Shown: in pieces, positions 33,222 to 42,309 of the stretch
Layout of the letters: the number at the start of each line of letters is the position of its first letter
Position numbering within the stretch: the stretch's first letter is position 1
Source: Mangrovimonas sp. TPBH4
GTDB taxonomy: Bacteria > Bacteroidota > Bacteroidia > Flavobacteriales > Flavobacteriaceae
Direction of reading: 5' to 3'
Assembly (NCBI RefSeq): GCF_001280505.1
Contig: NZ_LBIO01000062.1
Span: forward strand, 62,001-126,000
Length of the DNA: 64,000 nt
Notes under the pieces: model-generated
What the model saw: only the letters and a program-made list of their open reading frames with translations
Told to the model about the DNA's origin: nothing
The model's database searches: none
Position numbers and translations under genes: made by a program

Positions 33222-33917
33222 CTATTCCGAAACTAGGGTCTTTATAAAATTTTCTGGGGTGAGGGCATTGGCCACATCAAAATCGCCAATCTTGGTACGG
33301 CGCAAAACCGAAAGGTGCCCGCCAGAATTCAAGGCTTTCCCAAAATCGTGCGCCAAGGAACGGATGTAAGTGCCCTTGCTGCATACCACCCTAAAATCGA
33401 CTTCGTTCTCCCCAATGCGGGTGATTTCAAATTCAGAAATATTAATGGTTCTTGGTTTTACTTCAACCTCTTCACCAGCTCTGGCAAATTCATATAAGCG
33501 TTTCCCGTCTTTTTTTATGGCCGAAAATACGGGTGGGTATTGTTCTATATCGCCCAAAAAGCTTTTGGTGGTTTCGTAGATCAATGCTTCGGTGATATGG
33601 TTGGTTGGATAGGTGGTATCAATGTCGGTTTCCAAATCGTAGGAAGGCGTAGTGCTTCCCAAAACAATGGTACCAGTATATTCCTTAATCTGTGCCTGAA
33701 AAGTGTTTATCTGCTTGGTCATTTTTCCGGTACAGATCACCAAAAGCCCAGAGGCCAAAGGGTCTAAAGTTCCGGCGTGGCCTACTTTTATCTTTTTAAT
33801 ATTATGGGCATGCCTGATTTCCCAGCGCAGTTTGTTCACCACTTGAAAGGAAGTCCAGGTAAGGGGCTTGTCTATTAACAGTACTTGTCCGTCTTTAAAA
33901 TCTTCAGCAGTCATCAT
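33222..33917 (-). CDS. truB: tRNA pseudouridine(55) synthase
   Basis: TruB makes pseudouridine 55 in the T-loop of tRNAs. The start is chosen at the ATG at 33917 (a GTG precedes and another ATG follows), giving 231 residues, short but complete for the bacterial core. Present are the VLLIDKPLTWTSF N-terminus, the catalytic HAGTLDPLASGLL (Asp), the YPPVFSAIKKDGKRLYEFAR motif and CSKGTYIRSLAHDFG. The small C-terminal PUA-like extension of E. coli TruB is missing. It lies 12 bases after uppP. Confidence 0.96.
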   Translation of the reverse strand: MMTAEDFKDGQVLLIDKPLTWTSFQVVNKLRWEIRHAHNIKKIKVGHAGTLDPLASGLLVICTGKMTKQINTFQAQIKEYTGTIVLGSTTPSYDLETDIDTTYPTNHITEALIYETTKSFLGDIEQYPPVFSAIKKDGKRLYEFARAGEEVEVKPRTINISEFEITRIGENEVDFRVVCSKGTYIRSLAHDFGKALNSGGHLSVLRRTKIGDFDVANALTPENFIKTLVSE

Positions 33918-33929
33918 CACAAAATCAAA

Positions 33930-34721
33930 TTAGATTAAAGCTACTACAATGGCAATTAGGCCCACAATGGCACAGTACACAGAGAAATAGGCAAGTTTGC
34001 TTTTCTTCACCAAGGCAATCATCCAGGTACAGGCAAAAAGGCCCGCCACAAAGGCCGCCACAAAACCAATACTAAGAGCGGTAAAGTTGGAGCTTTCGTA
34101 GCTCAATTCGCCGCCAAGGAGATCTTTGGCAATCTTTCCAAAGATAAGGGGCACCACCATTAAAAATGAAAAACGGGCCGCTTTGGTTTTGTCGTTCCCC
34201 AACAGTACCGATGTGGAAATAGTCGCTCCAGAACGCGAAATACCGGGCAACATGGCAACGGCCTGCGATATACCAATAACAAAGGCGTTGCTAAAACTTA
34301 CTGGTTTGTTGGTGTTTTTGGCACGGTCTGCCAAAAATAACAGGGCGGCAGTTACCAATAGCATACAGCCAACCAAGAGGATGTTACCGCCAAAAAGTTC
34401 TTCTAACTCCGATTCAAAAAACACCCCGATAATTACAGCGGGAATCATGGATAGGGCAATCTTGGAGGCAAACTGAAGGTCTTCGTTCCATTGGAACTTG
34501 AAAATACCCTCCAATAGGCTTAAAATATCCTTTCTAAACACGACGATGGTGCTTAGGGCGGTGGCAAAATGCAATACCACGGTAAACATTAAACTTTCTT
34601 GAGGAATGGAGCTGTCTCCCAAAATGGCTTTTCCTAACTCGAGGTGGCCACTAGAGGATACGGGTAAAAATTCGGTAAGCCCTTGTACAATTCCAAGGAT
34701 GATGGCGTCGATAATGTCCAT
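33930..34721 (-). CDS. uppP: Undecaprenyl-diphosphatase
   Basis: UppP (BacA) recycles the lipid carrier for peptidoglycan and lipopolysaccharide by removing one phosphate from undecaprenyl diphosphate on the outer side of the inner membrane. The 263-residue polytopic protein has the two signature motifs QGLTEFLPVSSSGHL (residues 14-28) and MLPGISRSGATIS (about 158-170), and about eight membrane segments. It follows DUF3098 by 51 bases and precedes truB by 12 bases, an arrangement usual in Flavobacteriaceae. Confidence 0.97.
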   Translation of the reverse strand: MDIIDAIILGIVQGLTEFLPVSSSGHLELGKAILGDSSIPQESLMFTVVLHFATALSTIVVFRKDILSLLEGIFKFQWNEDLQFASKIALSMIPAVIIGVFFESELEELFGGNILLVGCMLLVTAALLFLADRAKNTNKPVSFSNAFVIGISQAVAMLPGISRSGATISTSVLLGNDKTKAARFSFLMVVPLIFGKIAKDLLGGELSYESSNFTALSIGFVAAFVAGLFACTWMIALVKKSKLAYFSVYCAIVGLIAIVVALI

Positions 34722-34772
34722 GCGGTATAAATATCAATAATGGGATGTCAAACAGAACGGCGAAGGCCTTAA

Positions 34773-35042
34773 CTAGTTGTTGGATTTTGGCGCTTTATGC
34801 GGGTTGAGCAAGATGGCATAGATCTCAATTGCAAAGCCAATAAGCACTAGGGTAGGAGCCACACGGATGCGTCTGAAATTAAAAATTTCGGGGTTGAATA
34901 CATTAGGGTCGTCACTACCGCCTCCAGACATTAAAATAAATCCAAGGGCAATACAGGCCAAGCCAATAAGCATGAACTGGTAGTTTTTCTTCCCGAAAAG
35001 AAAGTCTTGTTTGTTGGTTTCTTTTTGCTTTTGTGCTCCCAT
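34773..35042 (-). CDS. DUF3098 family membrane protein
   Basis: An 89-residue protein from the Met at 35042 (MGAQKQKET); the longer frame from 35066 is rejected. It has two hydrophobic segments (about 22-40 and 62-79) joined by a Gly- and Asp-rich loop (SGGGSDDPNVFNPEIF) and the conserved FNFRRIRVAP segment that marks DUF3098. In Flavobacteriaceae it usually lies between ftsX and uppP. Here 3.3 kb of other genes has come between them. Function unknown; a role at the cell envelope or division site is a guess from context. Confidence 0.92.
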   Translation of the reverse strand: MGAQKQKETNKQDFLFGKKNYQFMLIGLACIALGFILMSGGGSDDPNVFNPEIFNFRRIRVAPTLVLIGFAIEIYAILLNPHKAPKSNN

Positions 35043-35322
35043 ATGCTGTAAAATTTTTTGAAACAAATTGCATTGCCAACAACCTGGGCAATGGCCTTGG
35101 TACTACTAGGCACTTTAGGCAAGTGCAAAGTAACGGTTTTATTTAAAACTTTCGCGTTAAGGAGCTGTAAATTTGGAGGGAGCTGCGATAATCCTTTGGG
35201 ATTTTAAAGTAGGGGATATTAAGGGGAAATGCCGATAGAAATGTTAAATGTTTTGAAAGTATTTTCTGAATAAAGATACGAATCACTATTTTCGTCCTTA
35301 ACCAATTATACCAACCTATTTA

Positions 35323-36258
35323 ATGAATTATCTAAAAGCCCTATTGGCCCCTAATCGGCTAAATCCTATTTTATTTATTGGAATCGGTTTAAAGATATTG
35401 TCCCTGTTGGGCATTGTTGTCGTGATGCTTTTTACGGATCTAGGTGCCGATTCAAGTGACTATGAAACAGAAACCTATAGTTCGGTTTTTTACTTTGTTC
35501 TAAGAATTCTATCAATGGTACTCATTGCCCCTATTTTGGAGGAACTGCTTTTTGATGGTGCCTTTTTAAGGTCTAAGTATTTTAAGATCCTAAGTTATAT
35601 AGCTTTGCCTATTGCAATATATGTTATAAGGTTGCACGTGCCTGCTGTTTTATTGTATTTGTTATTTTGTGGTGTCAGTTATTACGACCATAAAACAGCT
35701 TCAAAAAAAGATTCACTGTTGCATATAAGGATTGTGGTTAATGCACTCTTGTTTTCGGTATTGCATTTGGACTTTAATAATTTAGGTGAGTTATGGATGT
35801 TTTCACTTTTGTCAAGATTTGCAGGACACCTAATTGCTTTATGGTTGGTACTTAATTATAAACTTATCTATGCTATGGGATATCATTTTCTGTGGAATGG
35901 AACTATAGCATTCATATTATTTTTTAATGTAAGTTTTGAAAAGGATCCGGATGTTCCGAGTGATGTTATCAATAATGAATCGTTTTGTGTAGAATATTCG
36001 GAAACAGCATTTATTTCGAAACATGAGGTTAATATTAGGGGAGATAAATGGAGTTGTACTTCATGCACATTTGAAACTTTGATGGAGTTCCACGGTTGGA
36101 GCGATGCCAGGTTGTTTCAGCAGAAACAGGAAGGATATGTATATGATATTGAAGTGAATTTTATGGAAAACTTCAATAGAGAGGATGTACCAAAATTACT
36201 AGAAAAGCTCTCGAAGGCTTTAGTTGAAAAAGAAGTATTGGTTAGAATTGCACCTTGA
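35323..36258 (+). CDS. CPBP-like membrane protein with soluble C-terminal domain
   Basis: The 311-residue protein has about six membrane segments up to residue 203 and a soluble tail of about 105 residues. It shows most motifs of the CPBP (Abi) intramembrane proteases: EELLFD at 73-78 (expected EExxxR), FSVLH at 144-148 and HFLWN at 188-192. The usual Arg of motif 1 is Asp78. The C-terminal domain contains CTSCTF and is not part of typical CPBP proteins. It could be a non-protease relative or one with altered chemistry. It lies on + inside a minus-strand cluster, followed by a regulatory-domain protein. Confidence 0.8.
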   Translation: MNYLKALLAPNRLNPILFIGIGLKILSLLGIVVVMLFTDLGADSSDYETETYSSVFYFVLRILSMVLIAPILEELLFDGAFLRSKYFKILSYIALPIAIYVIRLHVPAVLLYLLFCGVSYYDHKTASKKDSLLHIRIVVNALLFSVLHLDFNNLGELWMFSLLSRFAGHLIALWLVLNYKLIYAMGYHFLWNGTIAFILFFNVSFEKDPDVPSDVINNESFCVEYSETAFISKHEVNIRGDKWSCTSCTFETLMEFHGWSDARLFQQKQEGYVYDIEVNFMENFNREDVPKLLEKLSKALVEKEVLVRIAP

Positions 36259-36323
36259 TATTATAGGTAATACGAATAAATATTAACAGACTTTGAAGAA
36301 CCAATAAATAATACCCAACCATT

Positions 36324-37193
36324 ATGAATATCACTAAACCATTTTTATTAGCCTTGTTCCTTTTAAACACGGCAATAGGCTTTGCCCAGCAAGTAGCCAT
36401 AAAAACTGCCACGGGAGAGGGTATCCCTTATGCTACAATCACTTTTTTAAAACAGGATTCCATTGTTGGGGGGATGTATGCCAACGAAAAGGGCTTGGCT
36501 ATGATTGCACCTGATATGGATATTGATGTTTTGTTGATTTCCCATTTAGGATTTGGTACACAAAAGGTGACTTGGGAGCATAGCAATATAGACGTTGTAT
36601 TGGAAGAGTTACTTAATGATTTGCCAGAAGTAGTTATTACCCAACGAAAAGAAGAAGCTGTGTGGATGGGGCATGAGTTTGTACGAAAGAGAAGTGCTTT
36701 TTGTTCAGCACAAAGAGGGATGGAAATAGTAACGTTTGTCCAAAATAACAAACAATTAAGTAATCTTGAAATGACTGCCTTTAAGTTTAAAGTTAGAAGA
36801 AGAAGTGAGGATAAAACGGCCGTGTTAAAGATTAATTTCTATACCAATGAGAGCAATACCCCAGGTAAGAGGATCAATGCTTACCAAGATATCACTGTTG
36901 CTCTTGCTAAGGGGGAAAGGGGAGATGTGGTTTTGGATTTAAAGACCTATCATATGATCTTTCCTGAGGAAGGTGTGTTTGTAGGTATTGAATGGATGGG
37001 TTTTGCAGATGATGAGGGCACTTTATTGCAAAACAACACCTATAATGACAGCAGTATCGCCTATAGTGCTTGTAGTACAGAACAATTGACCTTTATGAGG
37101 TCTGCCTTTGGAACTGATAAATGGAGTAGAATGACATTTTGGGATGGCCGAAAGGATACCTTTGTTCCTGCGTTTTCAATTGAGGTAAAATAA
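36324..37193 (+). CDS. Carboxypeptidase-regulatory-domain-like secreted protein
   Basis: A 289-residue protein with a signal peptide (MNITKPFLLALFLLNTAIGFAQ) and an N-terminal domain of the CarboxypepD_reg/peptidase M14 associated type (AIKTATGEGIPYATITFLKQD, then LLISHLGFGTQKV). About 190 further residues form an unrecognised beta-rich domain (from KRSAFCSAQRGME to FVPAFSIEVK). No barrel is visible, so it is periplasmic or surface-exposed. It is co-directional with the CPBP-like gene 65 bases upstream. Confidence 0.8.
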   Translation: MNITKPFLLALFLLNTAIGFAQQVAIKTATGEGIPYATITFLKQDSIVGGMYANEKGLAMIAPDMDIDVLLISHLGFGTQKVTWEHSNIDVVLEELLNDLPEVVITQRKEEAVWMGHEFVRKRSAFCSAQRGMEIVTFVQNNKQLSNLEMTAFKFKVRRRSEDKTAVLKINFYTNESNTPGKRINAYQDITVALAKGERGDVVLDLKTYHMIFPEEGVFVGIEWMGFADDEGTLLQNNTYNDSSIAYSACSTEQLTFMRSAFGTDKWSRMTFWDGRKDTFVPAFSIEVK

Positions 37194-37648
37194 ATAGGTT
37201 AAGGTTGTTATATTTGAGTTTCAAAAGCGATGTGATTTTATGAAGAGTGAAGTACCTTATGTTTTCCTAGGTTTTACAGTCTTGTTTGTGACTTTGAAGA
37301 CAGGTTGATTTAAAATAGTTTAAATAATAAATGATAATAGTTTGAAACAATATGTTATTTATATTCCTTTTATAGTTCTCCTTGTTATTCAATATTTAGA
37401 TAAAAAGGATGATTATTTTTATTTGCAGATAATAATGGTTTGCTTAACAATTATTTTTGCCCTTATTTTTCTAGTGAAAAAAAGAAATAAAGGTAAGGAG
37501 GATTGGTAAATAAAGGTAGTATATCACAGAGTGTGTACAGTTGCGATGATCGGTGTTAAATCGTTCTATAATTTTTTGATTTAATCTAAAATGAAAAGAA
37601 CTTATAGTAATAGTTTTAATACATGCAAAAGATAGTTATTTATGGTCT
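37194..37648. other. 455-base AT-rich gap
   Basis: The gap holds the possible 55-codon gene listed separately and otherwise only AT-rich sequence. No hairpin terminator, tRNA or repeat was seen. It separates the two + genes from the methyltransferase on -. Confidence 0.7.
37342..37509 (+). CDS. Possible 55-residue membrane protein
   Basis: The frame begins at a TTG (no ATG within the open stretch) and gives two hydrophobic segments (YVIYIPFIVLLVIQYL and IIMVCLTIIFALIFLV) separated by a charged loop (DKKDDYF), then a lysine-rich tail ending KEDW. The amphipathic composition is typical of small membrane proteins and unlike random AT-rich translation, but the TTG start and lack of supporting signals keep confidence low. 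Confidence 0.4.
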   Translation: MKQYVIYIPFIVLLVIQYLDKKDDYFYLQIIMVCLTIIFALIFLVKKRNKGKEDW

Positions 37649-38293
37649 TTAATTTGAAATACTCTCTTTTACATTATGTCTTTTAAACACCGTCAACCGT
37701 TCTCCTAAACTCTCAATAACCAAGTTGAATGTATCTGCAATATACCTCATGGTTTGTTCGGTATAGATAAATACGTGGGTGGCATCCTTGCGGTAATACC
37801 AAGTGTTGAAATCTGGATGGCCTTGGTACAAATGCGTCATGATGTACAAACGACCTTCGGGTTGTAAAAGGGCTACCAATTGGGCAATCTCCTGTTTGGG
37901 ATTGTAAAAGTGTTCAAAGACTTCACAGCTAAAAATATAATCGTAACGGTGGTTTTTGTAAGCTGGATCTGGATAAAAATAAGGGTCGAATAAGTTTATT
38001 CGATACTGTTGTTCCTGAAGCATTTTGGTGATTACGGGACCACTGCCACAGCCATAGTCCAAGCCTAAATGCTCAGGAGTCTGTGCTTTTAAAATGGCAT
38101 TGGTAATTGGGGATGTAAATGTTTGGTAACCTTGGTCGTTGACATCGTTGTTGTGGGACTCGTAATGGGCTTTTTCCTGTTCGGTTGTAAAATAGTGGGC
38201 CTTGTCCATTACATAGGCGCCACAGGTAGGGCAGATAAAATAATAGGCATCGGACTTTTGGTTGAGCTGGCTGTCACAAAGGGTACAATGCAT
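37649..38293 (-). CDS. Class I SAM-dependent methyltransferase with N-terminal zinc ribbon
   Basis: A 214-residue protein with an N-terminal zinc-ribbon-like motif (CTLC and CPTC, residues 3-24) followed by a methyltransferase core: SAM-binding loop LDYGCGSGPV near residue 78, FDPYFY, the IFSCEVFEHFYNP motif near 118 and the RLYIMTHLY strand. The type is shared with cyclopropane-like and rRNA/small-molecule methylases, so the substrate is not predictable. It follows ftsX by 27 bases on the same strand, so they are co-transcribed. Confidence 0.88.
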   Translation of the reverse strand: MHCTLCDSQLNQKSDAYYFICPTCGAYVMDKAHYFTTEQEKAHYESHNNDVNDQGYQTFTSPITNAILKAQTPEHLGLDYGCGSGPVITKMLQEQQYRINLFDPYFYPDPAYKNHRYDYIFSCEVFEHFYNPKQEIAQLVALLQPEGRLYIMTHLYQGHPDFNTWYYRKDATHVFIYTEQTMRYIADTFNLVIESLGERLTVFKRHNVKESISN

Positions 38294-38320
38294 AATGTGT
38301 TGTGTTCTGCCTTAGGTTGC

Positions 38321-39199
38321 TTAATAATACAACTGGTCTGTTTTCAGGTTCAAGAAACGTTGGGTGGCAATAAAAGTACTGATCCAAGTAATTAAAATTC
38401 CCAATAAGAATACCGCCGCAAACAAGGCTGCAATCAATACCGGCTGCCCTAAAAGGCCTAGTTCAGGGAAAGTTTTGTTGAGGTAATGTAACACTACGGC
38501 CATTCCTGCCAGAGCAACGATAGAGCCAATAATGCCCAACTGAACATTTTTCAACACAAAAGGTCTTCTGATAAAGCGTTTGGTTGCCCCAACCATTTGC
38601 ATGGTCTTGATGATAAAACGTTTGGAGTAAACGGCCAACCTAATAGAACTGTTGATCAATAATACCGCAATGAGGGTAAACAGTCCGCTAATAACCAACA
38701 CCCAAAAGGTGATTTTCTTTACGTTATCGTTCATGAGCTCTACCAAGTCGTTGTCGTAACGGATTTCCTCAATAAAAGCTTTGGTAGAGAGTTCTTCGGT
38801 AATTTCATCTAAGGTCGCGTTGGTAACATAATCGGCCTTTAGGTATACGTCGATGGAGTTCTGTAACGGGTTGTAGCCTACAAAATCCATAAAGTCCTCA
38901 CCGGTCTCTGCTTTCATGAGTTCGGCAGCTTCTTCTTTCGAAACATAGGTGATGGATTTGGTATAATCGGCCATGGAAAGGCTCTTTTCAAGTTGGTTCA
39001 CCTCCACTTCCTTGGCAGAATCGTTCAAATAAATGGTCAGTACCACCTGCTCTTTAAAGTGGTCTGCCACCTTTTTGGCATTCAACACCAAAAGGCCCAA
39101 ACAACCTAATAAAAACAGTACCAGTGCAATACTGATGACCACTGAAAAATAGGATGAAATTAACTTGCGCTTTTGGTATCTGTCAAAAGAAGAGCTCAT
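38321..39199 (-). CDS. ftsX: Cell-division ABC transporter permease FtsX
   Basis: FtsX with FtsE regulates peptidoglycan hydrolases at the septum. The 292-residue protein has the family plan: a cytoplasmic N-terminus, one membrane segment (about 19-38), a periplasmic loop carrying DFMDFVGYNPLQNSIDVYLK, then three more membrane segments near 165-190, 215-240 and 255-280, with the MQMVGATKRFIRRPF loop that joins them. ftsE is not beside it, as is usual in Flavobacteriaceae. The start fits MSSSFDRYQKRK. Confidence 0.95.
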   Translation of the reverse strand: MSSSFDRYQKRKLISSYFSVVISIALVLFLLGCLGLLVLNAKKVADHFKEQVVLTIYLNDSAKEVEVNQLEKSLSMADYTKSITYVSKEEAAELMKAETGEDFMDFVGYNPLQNSIDVYLKADYVTNATLDEITEELSTKAFIEEIRYDNDLVELMNDNVKKITFWVLVISGLFTLIAVLLINSSIRLAVYSKRFIIKTMQMVGATKRFIRRPFVLKNVQLGIIGSIVALAGMAVVLHYLNKTFPELGLLGQPVLIAALFAAVFLLGILITWISTFIATQRFLNLKTDQLYY

Positions 39200-39290
39200 A
39201 TGTAATGTTGTTAGCGACGTAAAAATATAAAAGAATTCTATACCCCTTAGGTTTACAACGTTTAAACTTTCAACATTGTTATATTAAGCT

Positions 39291-39298
39291 TAAATTTG
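39291..39298 (+). promoter_or_regulatory. -7 element upstream of leuS
   Basis: TAAATTTG matches TAnnTTTG, which would give a leader of about 112 nt. The palindromic repeat at 39355-39373 would lie inside this leader. Confidence 0.5.
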
Positions 39299-39354
39299 CC
39301 CTTTTAAAATCCTAATAGGAAGATACTAGCAAACATTTTGGATAAATACGGTCA

Positions 39355-39373
39355 CACTGAGCTTGTCGAAGTG
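39355..39373. repeat. Short dispersed palindrome-type repeat in the leuS leader
   Basis: CACTGAGCTTGTCGAAGTG is a well-known repeat type found at many intergenic sites in diverse bacteria. It is imperfectly palindromic (CACT...AGTG ends). Here it lies 45 bases before leuS. Confidence 0.6.
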
Positions 39374-39417
39374 CTGGCGGAACTAAAATAATTCCTATTG
39401 TAGAAGCAGACATTGTT

Positions 39418-42237
39418 ATGACATATAATTTCAACGAGATAGAGGCCAAATGGCAACAATATTGGGCCGACAACCAAACCTTTAAAGCCGAAAACAACAG
39501 CGATAAACCCAAATACTACGTATTGGACATGTTCCCTTACCCAAGTGGCGCAGGTCTGCATGTTGGGCACCCACTGGGATATATTGCTTCCGATATTTAT
39601 GCGCGTTACAAGCGCCATAAAGGGTTTAATGTATTGCACCCACAAGGGTACGATAGCTTTGGTTTGCCGGCAGAACAGTACGCCATCCAAACAGGACAGC
39701 ATCCTGCCATCACCACCGAAACCAATATTGCGACCTACAGAAGGCAGCTGGATAAAATTGGTTTTTCATTCGATTGGTCTCGTGAAGTGCGTACCAGCAA
39801 TCCAGAATATTACAAATGGACACAATGGATCTTTATCCAATTGTTTGAGTCTTGGTATAATTATGACAACAACAAAGCAGAGCCTATAGAGACCCTAGTG
39901 GCAAAATTTGCTGCGGATGGGAACGCAAATATCAATGCGGCATGCGATGATACTATAGACGCGTTTTCAGCAGAGGAATGGAACCAATTTTCTTCTGAAA
40001 AACAACAGGAAATCCTTTTGCAATACCGTTTGACCTATTTGGCAGAAACCGAAGTTAACTGGTGTCCTGCTTTGGGAACGGTTTTGGCAAATGACGAAAT
40101 TGTAAATGGTGTGTCCGAACGTGGGGGGCATCCCGTAGTACGTAAAAAAATGACGCAATGGAGCATGCGTATTTCTGCCTTTGCAGAGCGTTTGCTGCAA
40201 GGTTTGGAAACCATCGATTGGACGGATTCGCTAAAAGAAAGTCAACGTAACTGGATTGGGAAGTCGGTTGGAGCTAGCGTCACCTTTAATGTGAATGGTC
40301 ATGATGAGGTGATCGAAGTGTTCACTACACGTCCTGATACCATTTTTGGGGTGAGCTTTATGACCTTGGCGCCAGAGCATGACTTGGTGTCAAAAATCGT
40401 AACCGATGATCAAAAAGAAGCGGTGAACGCCTACATTGAAGCGACTGCAAAGCGTAGTGAGCGGGAGCGTATGGCCGATGTAAAGACCATTTCTGGAGTG
40501 TTTACTGGGGCTTATGCAGAGCACCCGTTCAGTAAAGAGCCTATTCCAATTTGGATTGGCGATTATGTATTGGCCAGCTACGGAACAGGAGCGGTAATGG
40601 CCGTGCCTTGTGGAGATCAGCGCGATTATGATTTTGCGAAGCATTTCAATATTGCCATTCCTAATATTTTTGAAGGCGTGGATATTTCCGAGGAGGCTTT
40701 TGCCGATAAAGAAGCTACCATTATTGCCAACAGCGATTTCCTAAACGGATTGAATTATAAAGACGCTACCAAAAAGGTCATCGAACAATTGGAGGCCCTT
40801 GGTCAAGGTAATGGAAAAACCAATTACCGTTTGCGCGATGCGGTATTTAGCCGTCAGCGTTATTGGGGTGAGCCGTTCCCAGTGTATTATGTGAATGGCA
40901 TGCCACAAATGATTGATCAGGCACATTTGCCAATCACCTTGCCAGAAGTTGAAAAATACTTACCAACAGAAACAGGGGAGCCGCCATTGGGTCGCGCCGA
41001 TGTTTGGGCCTGGTGTACCGAAACCAACACGGTGGTAAGCAACGATAACATAAACAACACAACGGTATTTCCTTTGGAATTGAACACCATGCCTGGATGG
41101 GCTGGGAGTTCTTGGTATTTCTTCCGTTATATGGAAGAAGCCGCCAAACGCGGTGAAGCCTTTGCAAGCGAAGAGGCTTTAAAATACTGGGAAAACGTCG
41201 ATCTATATATTGGAGGAAGTGAGCACGCCACAGGGCACTTGCTATATGCCCGTTTTTGGACCAAGTTCCTTAAGGATCGTGGGTATGTAGGGGTTGAAGA
41301 ACCATTTAAGAAGTTGATCAACCAAGGAATGATTTTGGGGACTTCGGCTTTTGTGTATCGAGTTGAAGGTGAAAATAAATTCTTGTCAAAAGGATTAATT
41401 GAAGGGCAAAAAGTACAGCCAATCCATTCGGATGTATCTTTTGTAAATGCTTCGGATGAATTGGATGTAGAAGCGTTTAAAAACTGGAGAGAGGAATTTA
41501 AGGATGCTGAGTTTGTATTGGAAGATGGGGTATATAAAGTAGGTCGCGAGGTTGAAAAAATGTCCAAATCCAAATACAATGTGGTGAATCCAGACAATAT
41601 CTGTGAGGAGTACGGAGCGGACAGTTTACGTTTGTATGAAATGTTCCTTGGGCCATTGGAGCAGGCCAAACCTTGGAATACGGCGGGAATTACAGGTGTG
41701 CATGGTTTCCTAAAGAAACTTTGGAAATTGTTCTTTGAGAATGATGCCCTAAAAGTAACGGATAGCGAAGCCACTAAGGATAACTTAAAGACCCTTCATA
41801 AAACCATTAAAAAGGTAGAAGAGGATATTGAGCATTTCTCATTTAATACCTCGGTGTCTACTTTTATGATTGCCGTGAATGAGTTGACTGCTCAAAAATG
41901 TACCAGCAAAGCAGTGTTGGAACCTTTGTTGGTGTTGATTTCTCCTTATGCGCCACATATTGCTGAGGAACTTTGGAGCCAATTGGGAAATGAAGGAAGT
42001 ATTTCTACAGCGGCTTTCCCTGTGTTTGATGAAAAGCACTTGGTGGAAAGCAGTAAAAACTACCCTATTTCCTTCAATGGTAAAATGCGTTTTACGCTTG
42101 AGCTGCCGTTGGATATGAGTAAAGAGGACATCGAAAAGACGGTGATGGCTCATGAGAAAACCCAAGAGCAGTTGCAGGGACGTACCCCTAAAAAGGTCAT
42201 CATTGTACCTGGAAAAATTGTGAACATTGTAGGCTAA
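39418..42237 (+). CDS. leuS: Leucine--tRNA ligase
   Basis: The class I synthetase of 939 residues charges tRNA-Leu. HIGH-type HVGHPLGYI is near residue 43, the CP1 editing domain lies about 230-440 (FTTRPDTIFGVSFMTLAPEH, and VMAVPCGDQRDYDFAK with the editing-site Asp) and the KMSKSKYNVVNPD loop is near 715. It is longer than the roughly 860-residue E. coli enzyme because of insertions, notably at about 145-210 (NKAEPIETLVAKFAADGNAN and so on) and near 640-690, seen in other flavobacterial LeuS. The end is followed by a terminator. Confidence 0.98.
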   Translation: MTYNFNEIEAKWQQYWADNQTFKAENNSDKPKYYVLDMFPYPSGAGLHVGHPLGYIASDIYARYKRHKGFNVLHPQGYDSFGLPAEQYAIQTGQHPAITTETNIATYRRQLDKIGFSFDWSREVRTSNPEYYKWTQWIFIQLFESWYNYDNNKAEPIETLVAKFAADGNANINAACDDTIDAFSAEEWNQFSSEKQQEILLQYRLTYLAETEVNWCPALGTVLANDEIVNGVSERGGHPVVRKKMTQWSMRISAFAERLLQGLETIDWTDSLKESQRNWIGKSVGASVTFNVNGHDEVIEVFTTRPDTIFGVSFMTLAPEHDLVSKIVTDDQKEAVNAYIEATAKRSERERMADVKTISGVFTGAYAEHPFSKEPIPIWIGDYVLASYGTGAVMAVPCGDQRDYDFAKHFNIAIPNIFEGVDISEEAFADKEATIIANSDFLNGLNYKDATKKVIEQLEALGQGNGKTNYRLRDAVFSRQRYWGEPFPVYYVNGMPQMIDQAHLPITLPEVEKYLPTETGEPPLGRADVWAWCTETNTVVSNDNINNTTVFPLELNTMPGWAGSSWYFFRYMEEAAKRGEAFASEEALKYWENVDLYIGGSEHATGHLLYARFWTKFLKDRGYVGVEEPFKKLINQGMILGTSAFVYRVEGENKFLSKGLIEGQKVQPIHSDVSFVNASDELDVEAFKNWREEFKDAEFVLEDGVYKVGREVEKMSKSKYNVVNPDNICEEYGADSLRLYEMFLGPLEQAKPWNTAGITGVHGFLKKLWKLFFENDALKVTDSEATKDNLKTLHKTIKKVEEDIEHFSFNTSVSTFMIAVNELTAQKCTSKAVLEPLLVLISPYAPHIAEELWSQLGNEGSISTAAFPVFDEKHLVESSKNYPISFNGKMRFTLELPLDMSKEDIEKTVMAHEKTQEQLQGRTPKKVIIVPGKIVNIVG

Positions 42238-42260
42238 TTGGCCTAATGTGATATAGCTTT

Positions 42261-42295
42261 GAGGCTCCAATTTCGTATCGGAGCCTCTTTTTTTT
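42261..42295 (+). terminator. Intrinsic terminator of leuS
   Basis: GAGGCTCC/GGAGCCTC pairs across an 11-base loop and is followed by T8. Confidence 0.9.
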
Positions 42296-42309
42296 AATAG
42301 TATCCCAAC

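Noticed and set aside
41127-41774. 215-codon minus-strand frame inside leuS
   Set aside because: Antisense to a certain leuS; composition typical of a shadow frame.
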